A model generated the notes under the pieces. It saw only the letters and a list, made by a program, of their open reading frames with translations, was not told the DNA's origin and ran no database searches. DNA of 64,000 bases from DYRB01 sp963802205 (GTDB lineage: Bacteria; Pseudomonadota; Gammaproteobacteria; Chromatiales; Chromatiaceae): NCBI GenBank assembly GCA_963802205.1, contig CAWDHW010000019.1, positions 1 to 64,000 of the forward strand, given 5' to 3'. Made by a program: the position numbers and the translations under genes. Below, in pieces: positions 7,968 to 17,225 of the stretch (position 1 is its first letter; each line of letters opens with the position of its first letter).

Positions 7968-8300
7968 ATGAGCTTCTTCATCTCCGATGCCCTGGCCCAG
8001 GCGGCCGCGGGCGCCCCTGCACAGGACCAACTTCTGGGATTGCTGTTCCCCATCGGCCTGGTGGCCTTGCTCTACTTCCTCATGATCCGCCCTCAGATGA
8101 AGCGCCAGAAGGAGCACGCCAAGCTGGTGTCGAACCTGGCCAAGGGTGACGAGGTGGCGACCGCCGGTGGCATCGTCGGGCGCATCACCGATCTGGGGGA
8201 GAACTTCGTCCAGGTCGAGGTGGCCGAGGGTGTCAACATCAAGTTGCGGCGCCCGGCGGTCGAGGCGGTCCTGCCCAAGGGCTCCATCAAGGATCTCTGA
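7968..8300 (+). CDS. yajC: Sec translocase accessory subunit YajC
   Basis: 110 residues: a short N-terminus, one membrane helix (QLLGLLFPIGLVALLYFLMI) and a cytoplasmic beta-rich domain with the family signature RPQMKRQKEHAKLVSNLAKGDEV and GGIVGRI. YajC joins SecD and SecF in the heterotrimer that associates with SecYEG and YidC. ATG at 7968 has CTGAGGA upstream. First gene of the yajC-secD-secF operon; the usual upstream tgt and queA are not here. Confidence 0.97.
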   Translation: MSFFISDALAQAAAGAPAQDQLLGLLFPIGLVALLYFLMIRPQMKRQKEHAKLVSNLAKGDEVATAGGIVGRITDLGENFVQVEVAEGVNIKLRRPAVEAVLPKGSIKDL

Positions 8301-8426
8301 GCCCCTCCCAGGGGCTGGCAAAGATCCTGCCCCTAGTCGATGCCTGGGTGCGGATCAGGTCCGTTGGTGCCGCTTGGCCCCGCCTGAACCGGCCCTCGGC
8401 GCGTCCCTCGACCCTATGGAATCCCG

Positions 8427-10289
8427 ATGAACCATTACCCCTTGTGGAAGAACCTGTTGCTCCTGGCCGTGGTGCTGGCCGGGCTGCTGCTTGCCTTGCC
8501 CAATGTCTTTTCCCAGGACCCCTCCATCGAGCTCACCGCTGTGCGCGGCGGGAGCGTGAACGAGGCGACCGTCGCCGAGGTCAAGGAGGCCCTGGAGAGC
8601 GCACAGGTTCCGTTCAAGCGCATCGAGCCACCCCACGCCGGCAAGCTCCTGGTGCGCTTCGACGTGAGCGGCAATCAACTGCGGGGTCAGGAGGCCATCG
8701 AGGCAGCCCTGTCGAGCCGCTATAACAGCGCCATGACCCTGTCCGCCGACATCCCCGGCTGGCTCAGGGCCCTGGGGGCGAGGCCCATGTTCCTCGGGCT
8801 GGACCTGCGCGGGGGCATCCATGTCCTCATCGACGTGGACATGGACGCCGCAGTGGGCCAAGCCAGGGAGCGCTACACCAATGACATCCGCACCCTGCTG
8901 CGCAAGGAGAAGGTCCGCTATCTGACGGTTGGAGTCGATGCCGGGCGCATTGTTATCAAGTTCCCCGATGCTGCCAACAGGGACAAGGCCCAGACGCTGA
9001 TCGGCGGCGAGTTCCGCACCCTCAACCTGACCGCGGAGGGGGAGGGCGAGGGCGCTGCACTGATTGCCGCCATGGCCCCGACGGAGATCAAGCAGACCCA
9101 GACCTTCGCCCTGGACCAAAACATCACCACCCTGCGCAACCGTGTCAATGCCCTGGGGGTGGCTGAGCCCATCATCCAACGCCAGGGCGAGCGGCGCATC
9201 GTGGTCCAGCTCCCCGGGGCCCAGGACCCGGGGCGGCTGAAGGAAATCCTCGGCGCCACGGCGACCCTGGAATACCGCCTGGTGGACACGGAGCACAGCG
9301 TCGAGGACGCCGTCGCCGGGCGTGTCCCAGCAGGCAGTAAGCTCTATAAGGAACGCGACTCGGGCCGCCCCATCCTGCTTAATCGCCGGGTCATCGTCAC
9401 CGGCGATCAGATCACAGACGCCGCCGCCGGCTTCGACTCCCGCAATGGCCAGCCCATGGTCACCGTGAGCCTGGACGAGCAGGGCGGGCGGCGCATGCGC
9501 GAGATGACCACGGAGAACGTCAGTAAGCCCATGGCGGTGGTCTTCATCGAGAACCACACCCTCACCAGCCGCGGTGAGGGCGGGGAGTTGGTCAAGCGTC
9601 AGGAGATGACCGAAGAGGTCATCAGCGTTGCCAACATCCTGGAGCCCTTCGGGCGGCGCTTCCAGACCACTGGCCTGGATAGCCCCGAGGAGGCCCATAA
9701 CCTGGCCCTGCTGCTGCGCGCCGGCGCCCTGGCGGCCCCCATTCAGATCATCGAGGAGCGCACCATAGGCCCCTCCCTGGGTCAGGACAACATCGACCAG
9801 GGGTTCCGCTCGGTGCTCATCGGCTTCGCCGCCGTGGCCGTCTTCATGATCTTCTATTACGGGATGTTCGGCCTCATCGCCGACATCACCCTGATGGTCA
9901 ATGTGTTGCTGCTGTTGGCGATCCTGGGCCTGCTCCAGGCGACCCTGACCCTGCCCGGCATCGCCGGCATCCTGCTCACCGTGGGCATGGCGGTGGACGC
10001 CAATGTGCTGATCTACGAGCGCATCCGCGAGGAGCTGCGCAACGGCAGCTCGCCCCAGGCGAGCATCCAGGCGGGCTTCGAGAAGGCCCTGTCCACCATC
10101 ATCGACGCCAACATCACCACCCTGATCGCCGGCGTGGTCCTGTTCAGCTTCGGCACGGGCCCGGTCAAGGGCTTCGCCGTGACCCTGTCCATCGGCATCC
10201 TGACCTCGGTGTTCACGGCCATCGTCATCAGCCGCGCCATGGTCAACCTTGTCTACGGTGGTAGACGCCTGTCCAAGCTCTCCATCTAG
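8427..10289 (+). CDS. secD: Protein translocase subunit SecD
   Basis: 620 residues, normal length. SecD uses proton motive force to pull secreted proteins across the membrane. N-terminal membrane helix (LLLAVVLAGLLLALPNVF), the D1 motif LGLDLRGGIHVLIDVD, a large periplasmic P1 region, and a C-terminal block of five membrane helices starting around residue 465, with the conserved GMAVDANVLIYERIREELR. ATG at 8427 follows the family N-terminus MNHYPLWKN. It lies 126 bp after yajC and 13 bp before secF, so all three genes are probably one transcript. Confidence 0.98.
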   Translation: MNHYPLWKNLLLLAVVLAGLLLALPNVFSQDPSIELTAVRGGSVNEATVAEVKEALESAQVPFKRIEPPHAGKLLVRFDVSGNQLRGQEAIEAALSSRYNSAMTLSADIPGWLRALGARPMFLGLDLRGGIHVLIDVDMDAAVGQARERYTNDIRTLLRKEKVRYLTVGVDAGRIVIKFPDAANRDKAQTLIGGEFRTLNLTAEGEGEGAALIAAMAPTEIKQTQTFALDQNITTLRNRVNALGVAEPIIQRQGERRIVVQLPGAQDPGRLKEILGATATLEYRLVDTEHSVEDAVAGRVPAGSKLYKERDSGRPILLNRRVIVTGDQITDAAAGFDSRNGQPMVTVSLDEQGGRRMREMTTENVSKPMAVVFIENHTLTSRGEGGELVKRQEMTEEVISVANILEPFGRRFQTTGLDSPEEAHNLALLLRAGALAAPIQIIEERTIGPSLGQDNIDQGFRSVLIGFAAVAVFMIFYYGMFGLIADITLMVNVLLLLAILGLLQATLTLPGIAGILLTVGMAVDANVLIYERIREELRNGSSPQASIQAGFEKALSTIIDANITTLIAGVVLFSFGTGPVKGFAVTLSIGILTSVFTAIVISRAMVNLVYGGRRLSKLSI

Positions 10290-10302
10290 GGGTCAAGCCG
10301 TC

Positions 10303-11238
10303 ATGGAATTCTTCCAGAAGACCAACATCGACTTCATGCGCTACAAGTGGCAGGCGATCATCCTGTCCACGGCCATCAATCTCATCGGCATCGGCTCCTT
10401 CCTGATTCAGGGGTTCAACTTCGGCCTGGACTTCACCGGCGGGACCCTGATCGAACTCGGCTACAAGGAGCCGGTGGAACTCAACGAGGTGCGCGGGGCC
10501 ATGGAGGGGGCCGGTTTCGGCGGGGCCACGGTGCAGAACTTCGGTTCGGCGCGGGACGTGCTGATCCGCCTCCAGCCCAAGGGGGAGTCGGACCCGGCGG
10601 CGGTGAGCGACAAGGTCTTCCAGACCCTGAGCCAGGCGGCCGGGGGGCAGGTGGAACTGCGCCGGGTGGAGTTCGTCGGGCCCCAGGTGGGTAAGGACCT
10701 CACGGAGCAGGCCGGGCTGGCCATCCTCTACTCCCTCATCGGCATCCTGATCTACGTCGCCCTGCGCTTCGAGTACCGCTACGCCGTGGGGGCGGTCATC
10801 GCCACCATCCACGACGTCATCGTCACTATCGCGGTGTTCTCCCTGTTCCAGATCGAGTTCGATCTGACGGTCCTGGCGGCGGTCCTGGCCGTCATCGGCT
10901 ACTCGCTCAACGACACCATCGTCATCTACGACCGCATCCGCGAGAACTTCCGCAAGGTGCGTAAGGGCGACTCGGAGGACATCGTCAACCTGTCGGTGAA
11001 CGAGACCCTGTCGCGCACCATCATCACCAGCGGGACCACCTTCATCACGGTGCTGGCCCTGTACCTGTTCGGAGGCGAGGTCATCAGCGGCTTCGCCCTG
11101 GCCCTGATGGTGGGCATCGGGGTGGGGACCTACTCGTCCATCTATGTGGCGAGCGCCTCGGCCCTGATGCTCGGCATCAGCCGTGCCGACATGATGCCGG
11201 TGAAGAAGGAGGGCGAGACCCTGGACGGGTTGCCCTAG
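10303..11238 (+). CDS. secF: Protein translocase subunit SecF
   Basis: 311 residues from ATG 10303 (MEFFQKTNIDFMRYKW), the start that matches SecF proteins; the frame is open from 10249 but that stretch overlaps the end of secD. Shows FGLDFTGGTLIELGY (D1 motif), a small periplasmic domain and five C-terminal membrane helices with VIGYSLNDTIVIYDRIREN. Partner of SecD in the SecDF-YajC complex. The C-terminus KKEGETLDGLP is typical of gammaproteobacterial SecF. Confidence 0.97.
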   Translation: MEFFQKTNIDFMRYKWQAIILSTAINLIGIGSFLIQGFNFGLDFTGGTLIELGYKEPVELNEVRGAMEGAGFGGATVQNFGSARDVLIRLQPKGESDPAAVSDKVFQTLSQAAGGQVELRRVEFVGPQVGKDLTEQAGLAILYSLIGILIYVALRFEYRYAVGAVIATIHDVIVTIAVFSLFQIEFDLTVLAAVLAVIGYSLNDTIVIYDRIRENFRKVRKGDSEDIVNLSVNETLSRTIITSGTTFITVLALYLFGGEVISGFALALMVGIGVGTYSSIYVASASALMLGISRADMMPVKKEGETLDGLP

Positions 11239-11239
11239 A

Positions 11240-11295
11240 GGAGCGCCGGCGTCCCGCCGGCACTGGGTTCGCGGGCGTCTCGCCCGCGGTAGGCA
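11240..11295. repeat. Two short palindromes between convergent secF and suhB
   Basis: GCCGGCGTCCCGCCGGC followed by GCGGGCGTCTCGCCCGC, two adjacent hairpins in the gap between the converging secF and suhB genes. They could act as a bidirectional transcription end, but there is no T-tract on either side; the GC-rich style resembles REP units elsewhere in the window. Confidence 0.55.
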
Positions 11296-11302
11296 AAGGC
11301 GA

Positions 11303-12106
11303 TCAGGCCCGCAGCGAAGCCCCCAGGAAGGGGGAAATCCGCTCGATGATGGCCGCATGGAGCTTGAGGTTGCCGGCGACCACATTGCCGGTCTCCAGGA
11401 ATCGCTCGCCACCGGCCAGGTCGGTCACGGTCCCGCCGGCTTCGGTCACCAGCAGGGCCCCAGCGGCGAAGTCCCACTCCGACAGCCCCAGTTCCCAGAA
11501 GCCATCGAGCCGTCCGGCGGCCACATAGGCGAAGTCCAGGGCCGCTGAGCCTGGGCGGCGGACCCCGGCGCTATCGACGATCAGGGCCTTGAGCATGCCG
11601 AGGTAGGCGTCGATGTGGTCCTGGTCGCGGAACGGGATGCCGGTCCCCAGCAGTGCCCCATCGATCCCTGGGCACTTGGTCACCCGCAGGCGACGGTCAT
11701 TGAGGTGGGCGCCACGCCCGCGGCTGGCGGTGAAGAGTTCTTCCCGTAGCGGGTCGTAGACGACGCCGTGCTCCAACTGGCCGCGGTACTTCATGGCGAT
11801 GGAGATGGAGAACTGCGGGAAGCCGTGCAGATAGTTGGTGGTGCCATCCAGCGGGTCTATGACCCACTCGAATTCCGCACTGCGCCCCCCCTGCTGTCCG
11901 CCTTCCTCGCCGAGGATGGCGTGGTCGGGGAACCTGGCCCGCAACTCCTGGACGATGGCCGCCTCGGCGCTGCGATCGACCTCGCTTACGAAGTCGTTGC
12001 GGCTCTTGGTCTGGATGTTGAGTTGATCGGTGCGCTCGTAGTAGCGCATGAGGATGCGACCGGCGTTGCGTGCGGCGCGAATGGCGATATTGAGAGTAGG
12101 GTGCAT
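11303..12106 (-). CDS. suhB: Inositol-1-monophosphatase family protein SuhB
   Basis: 267 residues from ATG 12106 (MHPTLNIAIRAARNAGRIL), the same length as E. coli SuhB; an in-frame TTG nine bases further upstream is less likely. Metal-binding motifs: GEEGG, WVIDPLDGTTNYLHGFP and WDFAAGALLVTEAGG. The enzyme hydrolyses inositol monophosphate; in E. coli SuhB is also part of the rRNA antitermination complex. Divergent from trmJ, with only 62 bp between the two starts. Confidence 0.96.
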   Translation of the reverse strand: MHPTLNIAIRAARNAGRILMRYYERTDQLNIQTKSRNDFVSEVDRSAEAAIVQELRARFPDHAILGEEGGQQGGRSAEFEWVIDPLDGTTNYLHGFPQFSISIAMKYRGQLEHGVVYDPLREELFTASRGRGAHLNDRRLRVTKCPGIDGALLGTGIPFRDQDHIDAYLGMLKALIVDSAGVRRPGSAALDFAYVAAGRLDGFWELGLSEWDFAAGALLVTEAGGTVTDLAGGERFLETGNVVAGNLKLHAAIIERISPFLGASLRA

Positions 12107-12168
12107 GGTGCGCAACGATACTCTAAGGGCCTGATGGGCGAAAGCTTGACAATGGGGGTACGGGGCTG

Positions 12169-13026
12169 ATGACCGCGTTGGACGAGGATTCGGGTGGGGG
12201 CAGCCTCCTGGCGCGTATCCGCTTTGTACTGGTGGAGCCGACCCACTCCGGCAACGTCGGGGCCGTCGCCCGGGCCATGAAGAACATGGGCCTGACGCGG
12301 TTGTGCCTGGTCAACCCCAAATGTGCCATCGACGCCGATGCCATCGCCCGGGCGGCCGGGGCGGACGACCTGCTGGCGGCCGCCGATCTGGTCCGGACCC
12401 TGCCCGAGGCCCTGGTCGGCTGCCGCCTGGTGGTTGGGACCAGCGCGCGGCGCCGTCACCTCGACTGGCCCATGCTGGACCCCAGGGCCTGCGGGGAGCG
12501 TCTGGTGGCTGAGGTGGGGGAGGGCGAAAGTCGCAGCGACGTCGCGCTGATCTTGGGCCGGGAATCCTCGGGGCTGTCCAACGAGGAACTGGCCCGCTGC
12601 CACTTCCTGGCCCATATCCCCACCAACCCGGGATTCAGCTCGCTCAACCTGGCGGCGGCGGCGCAGGTTTTCGCCTACGAGGTCTTGAGCGCCCTGCATA
12701 GCCGTCACAGGGGGCCCGCCGCCGACGCAACGCCTACGGATCTGGCACCGGCGGAGGCCATGGAGGCCTTCCATATCCACCTGGCCGAGACCCTGGTGGA
12801 TCTGGGTTTCGGTCATGCGGAGCAGTCCCATCGCTTGCTTCAGCGGCTGCGCCGGTTATTCCACCGGGCCCGTCCGGACCGGGTCGAGCTGAATATCCTG
12901 CGCGGCATCCTGAGCGCCGCCCAGGGACGCAGAAGGCGGCCGGCGGCGGAGGTGCCAGGAGGGACCCCGGCCCGGCAGGCTTCCGCTACACTAGCGCCCC
13001 CCGAACCGGGGGAGTCTGGGTGCTGA
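12169..13026 (+). CDS. trmJ: tRNA (cytidine/uridine-32-2'-O)-methyltransferase TrmJ
   Basis: 285 residues. SPOUT-class methyltransferase for position 32 of several tRNAs. Signature blocks: IRFVLVEPTHSGNVGAVARA, the SAM-knot motifs LILGRESSGLSNEELARC and IPTNPGFSSLNLAAAAQVFAYE. A C-terminal helical extension (EAMEAFHIHLAETLVDLGF...ILRGILSAAQGR) is also typical of bacterial TrmJ. It starts the trmJ-cysE-iscR gene series common in gammaproteobacteria. Confidence 0.96.
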   Translation: MTALDEDSGGGSLLARIRFVLVEPTHSGNVGAVARAMKNMGLTRLCLVNPKCAIDADAIARAAGADDLLAAADLVRTLPEALVGCRLVVGTSARRRHLDWPMLDPRACGERLVAEVGEGESRSDVALILGRESSGLSNEELARCHFLAHIPTNPGFSSLNLAAAAQVFAYEVLSALHSRHRGPAADATPTDLAPAEAMEAFHIHLAETLVDLGFGHAEQSHRLLQRLRRLFHRARPDRVELNILRGILSAAQGRRRRPAAEVPGGTPARQASATLAPPEPGESGC

Positions 13027-13039
13027 GGGTCAGAGGGTT

Positions 13040-13819
13040 ATGTTCGAGCGGTTGAGAGAGGACATCCGGTGCGTGTTCGCGCGCGACCCGGCGGCACGGA
13101 CCGGCTTCGAGGTCTTCACCACCTACCCCGGGCTGCACGCGGTCTGGATGCATCGCGCTACCCATGCCCTGTGGCACGCCGGCCTCAAATGGCTGGCGCG
13201 CTTCCTCTCCAACGTGGCGCGCCTGTTCACCGGCATCGAGATCCACCCCGGGGCCCAGATCGGGCGGCGCTTCTTCATCGACCATGGCATGGGGGTGGTC
13301 ATCGGAGAGACCGCGGTCATCGGTGACGACTGCACCCTCTACCATGGTGTGACCCTGGGCGGCACGAGCTGGCAGAAGGGCAAGCGCCACCCGACCCTCG
13401 GCTCCGATGTGGTGGTGGGGGCGGGGGCCAAGGTCCTGGGTCCCATCGACATCGGCGACGGGGCCCGCATCGGTTCCAACGCCGTGGTGGTCAAGGCGGT
13501 TCCTCCGGGGGCCACGGTGGTCGGCATCCCCGGGCGCATCATCGAGCCCCAGGACGACTCCCGGAGTCAGCGCCGGGCGGACACCGCCAAGCGCATCGGC
13601 TTCGACGCCTATGGTGCCACCCGCGATGCCCCCGACCCGGTGGCGAACGCCATCAACCGCATGCTGGACCACATCCACGTCATGGACCGGCGTATCGAGG
13701 CCATGTCCGCCGCCCTGGAGCGCAACGGCATCACGGGCCACTTCGATCAGCTACCGGACCTGCCCCACTGCGAGCTGGATTGCGACGACGACCCATCCAA
13801 ATCCAAGGCGGCGGACTGA
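13040..13819 (+). CDS. cysE: Serine O-acetyltransferase
   Basis: 259 residues. First step of cysteine synthesis: serine + acetyl-CoA to O-acetylserine. N-terminal helical domain (MFERLREDIRCVFARDPAAR) followed by a left-handed beta-helix of hexapeptide repeats with the active-site region FIDHGMGVVIGETAVIG and TLYHGVTLGGTSW, ending GIPGRII. The C-terminal about 80 residues (coil around INRMLDHIHVMDRRIEAM) are typical of the copy lying next to iscR. Location supplies cysteine, the sulfur donor for IscS, next to the isc genes. Confidence 0.97.
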   Translation: MFERLREDIRCVFARDPAARTGFEVFTTYPGLHAVWMHRATHALWHAGLKWLARFLSNVARLFTGIEIHPGAQIGRRFFIDHGMGVVIGETAVIGDDCTLYHGVTLGGTSWQKGKRHPTLGSDVVVGAGAKVLGPIDIGDGARIGSNAVVVKAVPPGATVVGIPGRIIEPQDDSRSQRRADTAKRIGFDAYGATRDAPDPVANAINRMLDHIHVMDRRIEAMSAALERNGITGHFDQLPDLPHCELDCDDDPSKSKAAD

Positions 13820-14015
13820 CTGTTCCTCGTTTTCAGACTTGTGACGCACGCGATGGGGGCGGGTCATGACGTGGGATTGGCAATCTGCCGTCCCCGTCTG
13901 GTGTGCGGCCGGACTTGCCTTGTCGTTTCTGGGGCTGGCCATGCCACAGCATTTCAGTCCATAATTAAACTCTTGTAAGGACAGGTTCGGCCCGGTCTAT
14001 CCTGGCCGGCCATTC

Positions 14016-14044
14016 TTGACTGTAACGGTTGGTTATTGTAGGAT
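14016..14044 (+). promoter_or_regulatory. Predicted iscR promoter
   Basis: TTGACT at 14016-14021 (5/6 of the -35 consensus), a 17-base spacer, then TAGGAT at 14039-14044 (4/6 of the -10). It sits 37 bases before the iscR start in a 262-bp gap. IscR normally represses its own promoter; no convincing IscR operator was recognised by eye. Confidence 0.6.
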
Positions 14045-14081
14045 TTACGTCCTTATCCGGCTCGGCAGGAGGAATCCGTCC

Positions 14082-14570
14082 GTGAGACTCACCACTAAGG
14101 GTCGCTACGCCGTTACGGCGATGCTCGATCTGGCCATGCACAGCGGAAACGGCCCCACGGCCCTGGCGGACATTGCCCGCCGCCAGGGGATCTCTTTGTC
14201 GTATCTGGAGCAGCTCTTTGCCCGGTTGCGCCGACGCGGTCTGGTCTCCAGCGTGCGCGGTCCGGGCGGCGGCTACAACCTGGCCCGGGAGCGGTCTGGC
14301 ATCCACATCGCCGAGGTCATCGCCGCGGTGGACGAACACCTGGATACCACCCGTTGCGGGGGTGCCGGGGATTGCCAGAACGGTGGGCCCTGCCTGACCC
14401 ATGATCTGTGGCAGGACCTGAGCGATCGCATTTACGACTACCTGAGCAATGTCAGCCTTCAAGACCTGGTGGATCGCAAGGGAATGATCGAGGGCGTCAC
14501 CTGCCGCAGTGGCGGGCGGGAGGTCACCGTCGAGCACGGCCGCGAGGAGCTGGCCGCCGCCAGGGCCTGA
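14082..14570 (+). CDS. iscR: Fe-S cluster assembly regulator IscR
   Basis: 162 residues from GTG 14082, which has AGGAGG eight bases upstream and gives the standard N-terminus MRLTTKGRYAVTAMLDLA. Rrf2-type winged helix with the recognition region ISLSYLEQLFARLRRRGLV and GPGGGYNL. Cys92, Cys98 and Cys104 (RCGGAGDCQNGGPC) are the [2Fe-2S] ligands at the same positions as in E. coli; His107 follows. It represses isc when clusters are plentiful and controls other promoters in the apo form. First gene of the isc operon. Confidence 0.97.
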   Translation: MRLTTKGRYAVTAMLDLAMHSGNGPTALADIARRQGISLSYLEQLFARLRRRGLVSSVRGPGGGYNLARERSGIHIAEVIAAVDEHLDTTRCGGAGDCQNGGPCLTHDLWQDLSDRIYDYLSNVSLQDLVDRKGMIEGVTCRSGGREVTVEHGREELAAARA

Positions 14571-14709
14571 AACCATTGCTTTGTCGAGGCCCGGCCGACA
14601 CCCCAGCCCGGTGTGCCGGTCCAGGTGCCCGGCCGGCACAATCCGCGATATTTGCCAACCTGATCGGCTACTCCTGGTGCCGGATAGCCGCTCAAGATCG
14701 GAGCCCGAG

Positions 14710-15924
14710 ATGAAGTTACCCATCTACATGGATTACTCCGCCACCACCCCGGTGGATCCCCGGGTGGCTTCGATGATGTGCGCCTGTCTGACCCAGGATG
14801 GGGTCTTCGGCAACCCCGCCTCGCGCTCCCATGCCTTCGGTTGGGCCGCCGAGGAGGCGGTGGAGACGGCCCGCCGCCAGATCGCCGATCTGGTCCATGC
14901 CGACCCCAAAGAGATCGCCTTCACCTCCGGGGCCACCGAGTCCGACAACCTCGCCATCAAGGGTGCGGCCCAGTTCTACAACAAGCGCGGGCGCCACATC
15001 GTCACCTGCAAGACCGAGCACAAGGCGGTGCTGGACACCTGCCGCCAGCTTGAGCGCGAGGGCTATACGGTCACCTACCTGGACCCCGAGCCCAACGGCC
15101 TGATCGACCTGCGCAAGCTCGACGCGGCCATCCGCGACGACACCGTGCTGGTGTCCATCATGCACGTCAACAACGAGATCGGCGTCATCCAGGACATCGC
15201 CGCCATCGGCGAGCTGACGCGGGAGCGCAAGGTCCTGTTCCATGTGGACGCGGCCCAGAGCACCGGTAAGGTCCACATCGACCTCGAACGTATGCCGGTG
15301 GACCTGATGTCCTTCTCTGCCCACAAGACTTACGGCCCGAAGGGCATCGGCGCCCTGTATGTGCGCCGCAAGCCACGGGTACGGCTGGAGGCGCAGATGC
15401 ACGGCGGCGGCCACGAGCGTGGCCTGCGTTCCGGGACCCTGCCGGTGCATCAGATCGTCGGCATGGGCGAGGCCTTCCGACTCGCCGGTGAGGAGATGGA
15501 CGCCGAGAATCCGCGCATCCTGGCCCTGCGTCAGCGCCTGTGGAACGGCATCAAGGGCCTGGATCAGGTCTTCCTCAACGGCGATGCGGAGCACCGGGTT
15601 GCCGGTAACCTCAACGTCTCCTTCGCCTACGTCGAGGGCGAGTCGCTGATCATGGCGCTCAAGGACCTCGCCGTGTCTTCCGGTTCCGCCTGCACGTCCG
15701 CCAGCCTCGAACCCAGCTATGTCCTGCGCGCCATTGGCCGTGAGGACGAACTGGCCCACAGTTCTATCCGTTTCACCCTTGGGCGCTTCAGCACGGCCGA
15801 GGAGGTGGACTACGCTGTGGGCAAGATTTGCGACCAGGTCGGGCGCCTGCGGGAACTCTCCCCCCTATGGGATATGTATAAGGACGGCATCGACCTCAAG
15901 TCTGTGCAGTGGGTCGCCCATTAA
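14710..15924 (+). CDS. iscS: Cysteine desulfurase IscS
   Basis: 404 residues, identical in length to E. coli IscS, from ATG 14710 (MKLPIYMDYSATTPVDPRV). PLP enzyme that takes sulfur from cysteine and passes it to IscU and other acceptors. Visible: ATESDNLAIKG, HVDAAQSTGK, the PLP lysine in FSAHKTYGPKG (near residue 206) and the catalytic loop Cys in SSGSACTSASLEPSYVL (near residue 328). 139 bp separate it from iscR; upstream frame extension to 14509 is not conserved. Confidence 0.98.
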   Translation: MKLPIYMDYSATTPVDPRVASMMCACLTQDGVFGNPASRSHAFGWAAEEAVETARRQIADLVHADPKEIAFTSGATESDNLAIKGAAQFYNKRGRHIVTCKTEHKAVLDTCRQLEREGYTVTYLDPEPNGLIDLRKLDAAIRDDTVLVSIMHVNNEIGVIQDIAAIGELTRERKVLFHVDAAQSTGKVHIDLERMPVDLMSFSAHKTYGPKGIGALYVRRKPRVRLEAQMHGGGHERGLRSGTLPVHQIVGMGEAFRLAGEEMDAENPRILALRQRLWNGIKGLDQVFLNGDAEHRVAGNLNVSFAYVEGESLIMALKDLAVSSGSACTSASLEPSYVLRAIGREDELAHSSIRFTLGRFSTAEEVDYAVGKICDQVGRLRELSPLWDMYKDGIDLKSVQWVAH

Positions 15925-15953
15925 CGCTTCCGCCGACAGCGAGTGCAACGATC

Positions 15954-16334
15954 ATGGCCTACAGCGACAAGGTACTGGATCACTACGAGAACCCCCGCAA
16001 TGTCGGGACCTTTGACAAGGATGACCCGAGCATCGGCACCGGCATGGTCGGGGCCCCCGCCTGCGGTGACGTGATGCGCCTGCAGATCAAGGTCAACGAG
16101 GCCGGCGTCATCGAGGACGCCCGCTTCAAGACCTACGGCTGCGGCTCGGCCATCGCCTCCAGCAGCCTGCTGACCGAGTGGGTCAAGGGCAAGACCCTGG
16201 CAGAGGCGAGCCAGATCAAGAACCAGGAGATCGCCGACGAGCTGGCCCTGCCCCCGGTCAAGGTTCACTGCTCCGTCTTGGCAGAGGACGCCATCCGCGC
16301 CGCCATCAGCGACTACGCCAAGAAGCAGGGGTAG
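15954..16334 (+). CDS. iscU: Fe-S cluster scaffold IscU
   Basis: 126 residues. Scaffold on which new clusters are built. The three ligand cysteines are at 37 (GAPACGDVM), 63 (TYGCGSAIASSS) and 106 (PPVKVHCSVLAEDA), with Asp39 next to the first. LPPVK is the motif recognised by the HscA chaperone, yet hscA itself is not in this cluster. ATG 15954 gives the family N-terminus MAYSDKVLDHYENPRNVG. Confidence 0.98.
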   Translation: MAYSDKVLDHYENPRNVGTFDKDDPSIGTGMVGAPACGDVMRLQIKVNEAGVIEDARFKTYGCGSAIASSSLLTEWVKGKTLAEASQIKNQEIADELALPPVKVHCSVLAEDAIRAAISDYAKKQG

Positions 16335-16341
16335 CGACGCC

Positions 16342-16665
16342 ATGGGCATTTCCATGACACAGGCCGCCGCGGACCATGTGGCGAAATTCCTCGCCAGTCG
16401 GGGTAAGGGTGTGGGCATCCGATTGGGGGTGCGAACCTCCGGTTGCTCCGGGATGGCCTACGTCCTGGAATTCGCGGATGCCCTGGAGCCCGAGGACCTG
16501 GTCTTCGAGGACCACGGGGTCAAGGTCATTGTCGATCCCAAGAGCCTGCTCTACCTCGAAGGGACCGAACTCGACTATACGCGAGAGGGCCTCAACGAGG
16601 GGTTCAAGTTCCACAACCCCAACGTCAAGGATGCTTGCGGTTGCGGCGAGAGCTTCAACGTCTGA
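16342..16665 (+). CDS. iscA: A-type Fe-S carrier IscA
   Basis: 107 residues. Carries iron or clusters to target proteins. The three conserved cysteines are present: Cys35 in TSGCSGMAYVLEF and Cys99/Cys101 in DACGCGESFNV. Starts seven bases after the iscU stop; operon member. Confidence 0.97.
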   Translation: MGISMTQAAADHVAKFLASRGKGVGIRLGVRTSGCSGMAYVLEFADALEPEDLVFEDHGVKVIVDPKSLLYLEGTELDYTREGLNEGFKFHNPNVKDACGCGESFNV

Positions 16666-16679
16666 GTCCCCGCCCCTCC

Positions 16680-17225
16680 GTGCTCGACTTCTCCCAGGAC
16701 TACTTCGCCCTCTTTGGCCTGCCCGTGGGCTTTCCGGTGGATCTGGAACGCCTCGCCGACGCTTACCGCGCCCTGCAAGGGGCCGTCCACCCGGACCGCT
16801 TCGCCGCGGGCTCCGACCAGGAGCGGCGGCTGTCCATGCAGGCGTCCACCCGGGTCAACGAGGCCTTTCAGACCCTCAAGGACCCACTGTCCCGGGCCCG
16901 CTACCTCCTGGTCCTGCACACCGGCGACCCGGGGACGGACAACCAGACCACCCGTGACGCCGCCTTCCTCATGGAGCAGATGGAGCTGCGCGAGACGCTG
17001 GCCGAGGCGCGGGGCCAGTCTGATCCCCAGGCGGTCATCGGGGCCGTCCTGGACCAACTCCAGCGCCAGGACCGAGCCCTTCACGGCGAGCTGACGGGCC
17101 TCTTCGCCGAGCCCACCGAGGATCGCCTGACTGCCGCCCGCGAGGCGGTGCGCAAGCTCCAATTCCTGGACAAGTGCCGACGTGAGGCCGAGGCCCTGGA
17201 GGCGGATCTCGAGGTGAGTGGCTAG
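16680..17225 (+). CDS. hscB: Fe-S co-chaperone HscB
   Basis: 181 residues from GTG 16680 (VLDFSQDYFALFGLPVGFPVD), 14 bases after iscA. J-type co-chaperone with the HPD motif at residues 37-39 (AVHPDRF) and a C-terminal three-helix domain that binds IscU (MEQMELRETLAEAR...QFLDKCRREAE). It normally stimulates HscA, encoded next in most isc operons; here the following gene converges from the other strand, with its stop overlapping the hscB stop within a CTAG. The isc operon is therefore cut short. Confidence 0.95.
   Translation: MLDFSQDYFALFGLPVGFPVDLERLADAYRALQGAVHPDRFAAGSDQERRLSMQASTRVNEAFQTLKDPLSRARYLLVLHTGDPGTDNQTTRDAAFLMEQMELRETLAEARGQSDPQAVIGAVLDQLQRQDRALHGELTGLFAEPTEDRLTAAREAVRKLQFLDKCRREAEALEADLEVSG

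Noticed and set aside
8355..9698. Very long open frames antisense to secD, secF, gatB, mreB and mrdA (for example 447 codons here)
   Set aside because: High-GC coding sequence leaves the complementary frame open; the products are low-complexity His/Gly/Leu-rich with no family match and no ribosome site.
12145..12150. TTGACA before trmJ as a -35 box
   Set aside because: It lies too close to the start codon (19 bases) to leave room for a -10 and a transcription start.
13960..13985. IscR operator near ATAATTAAACTCTTGTAAGG
   Set aside because: AT-rich and well placed, but does not fit either known IscR site type convincingly.
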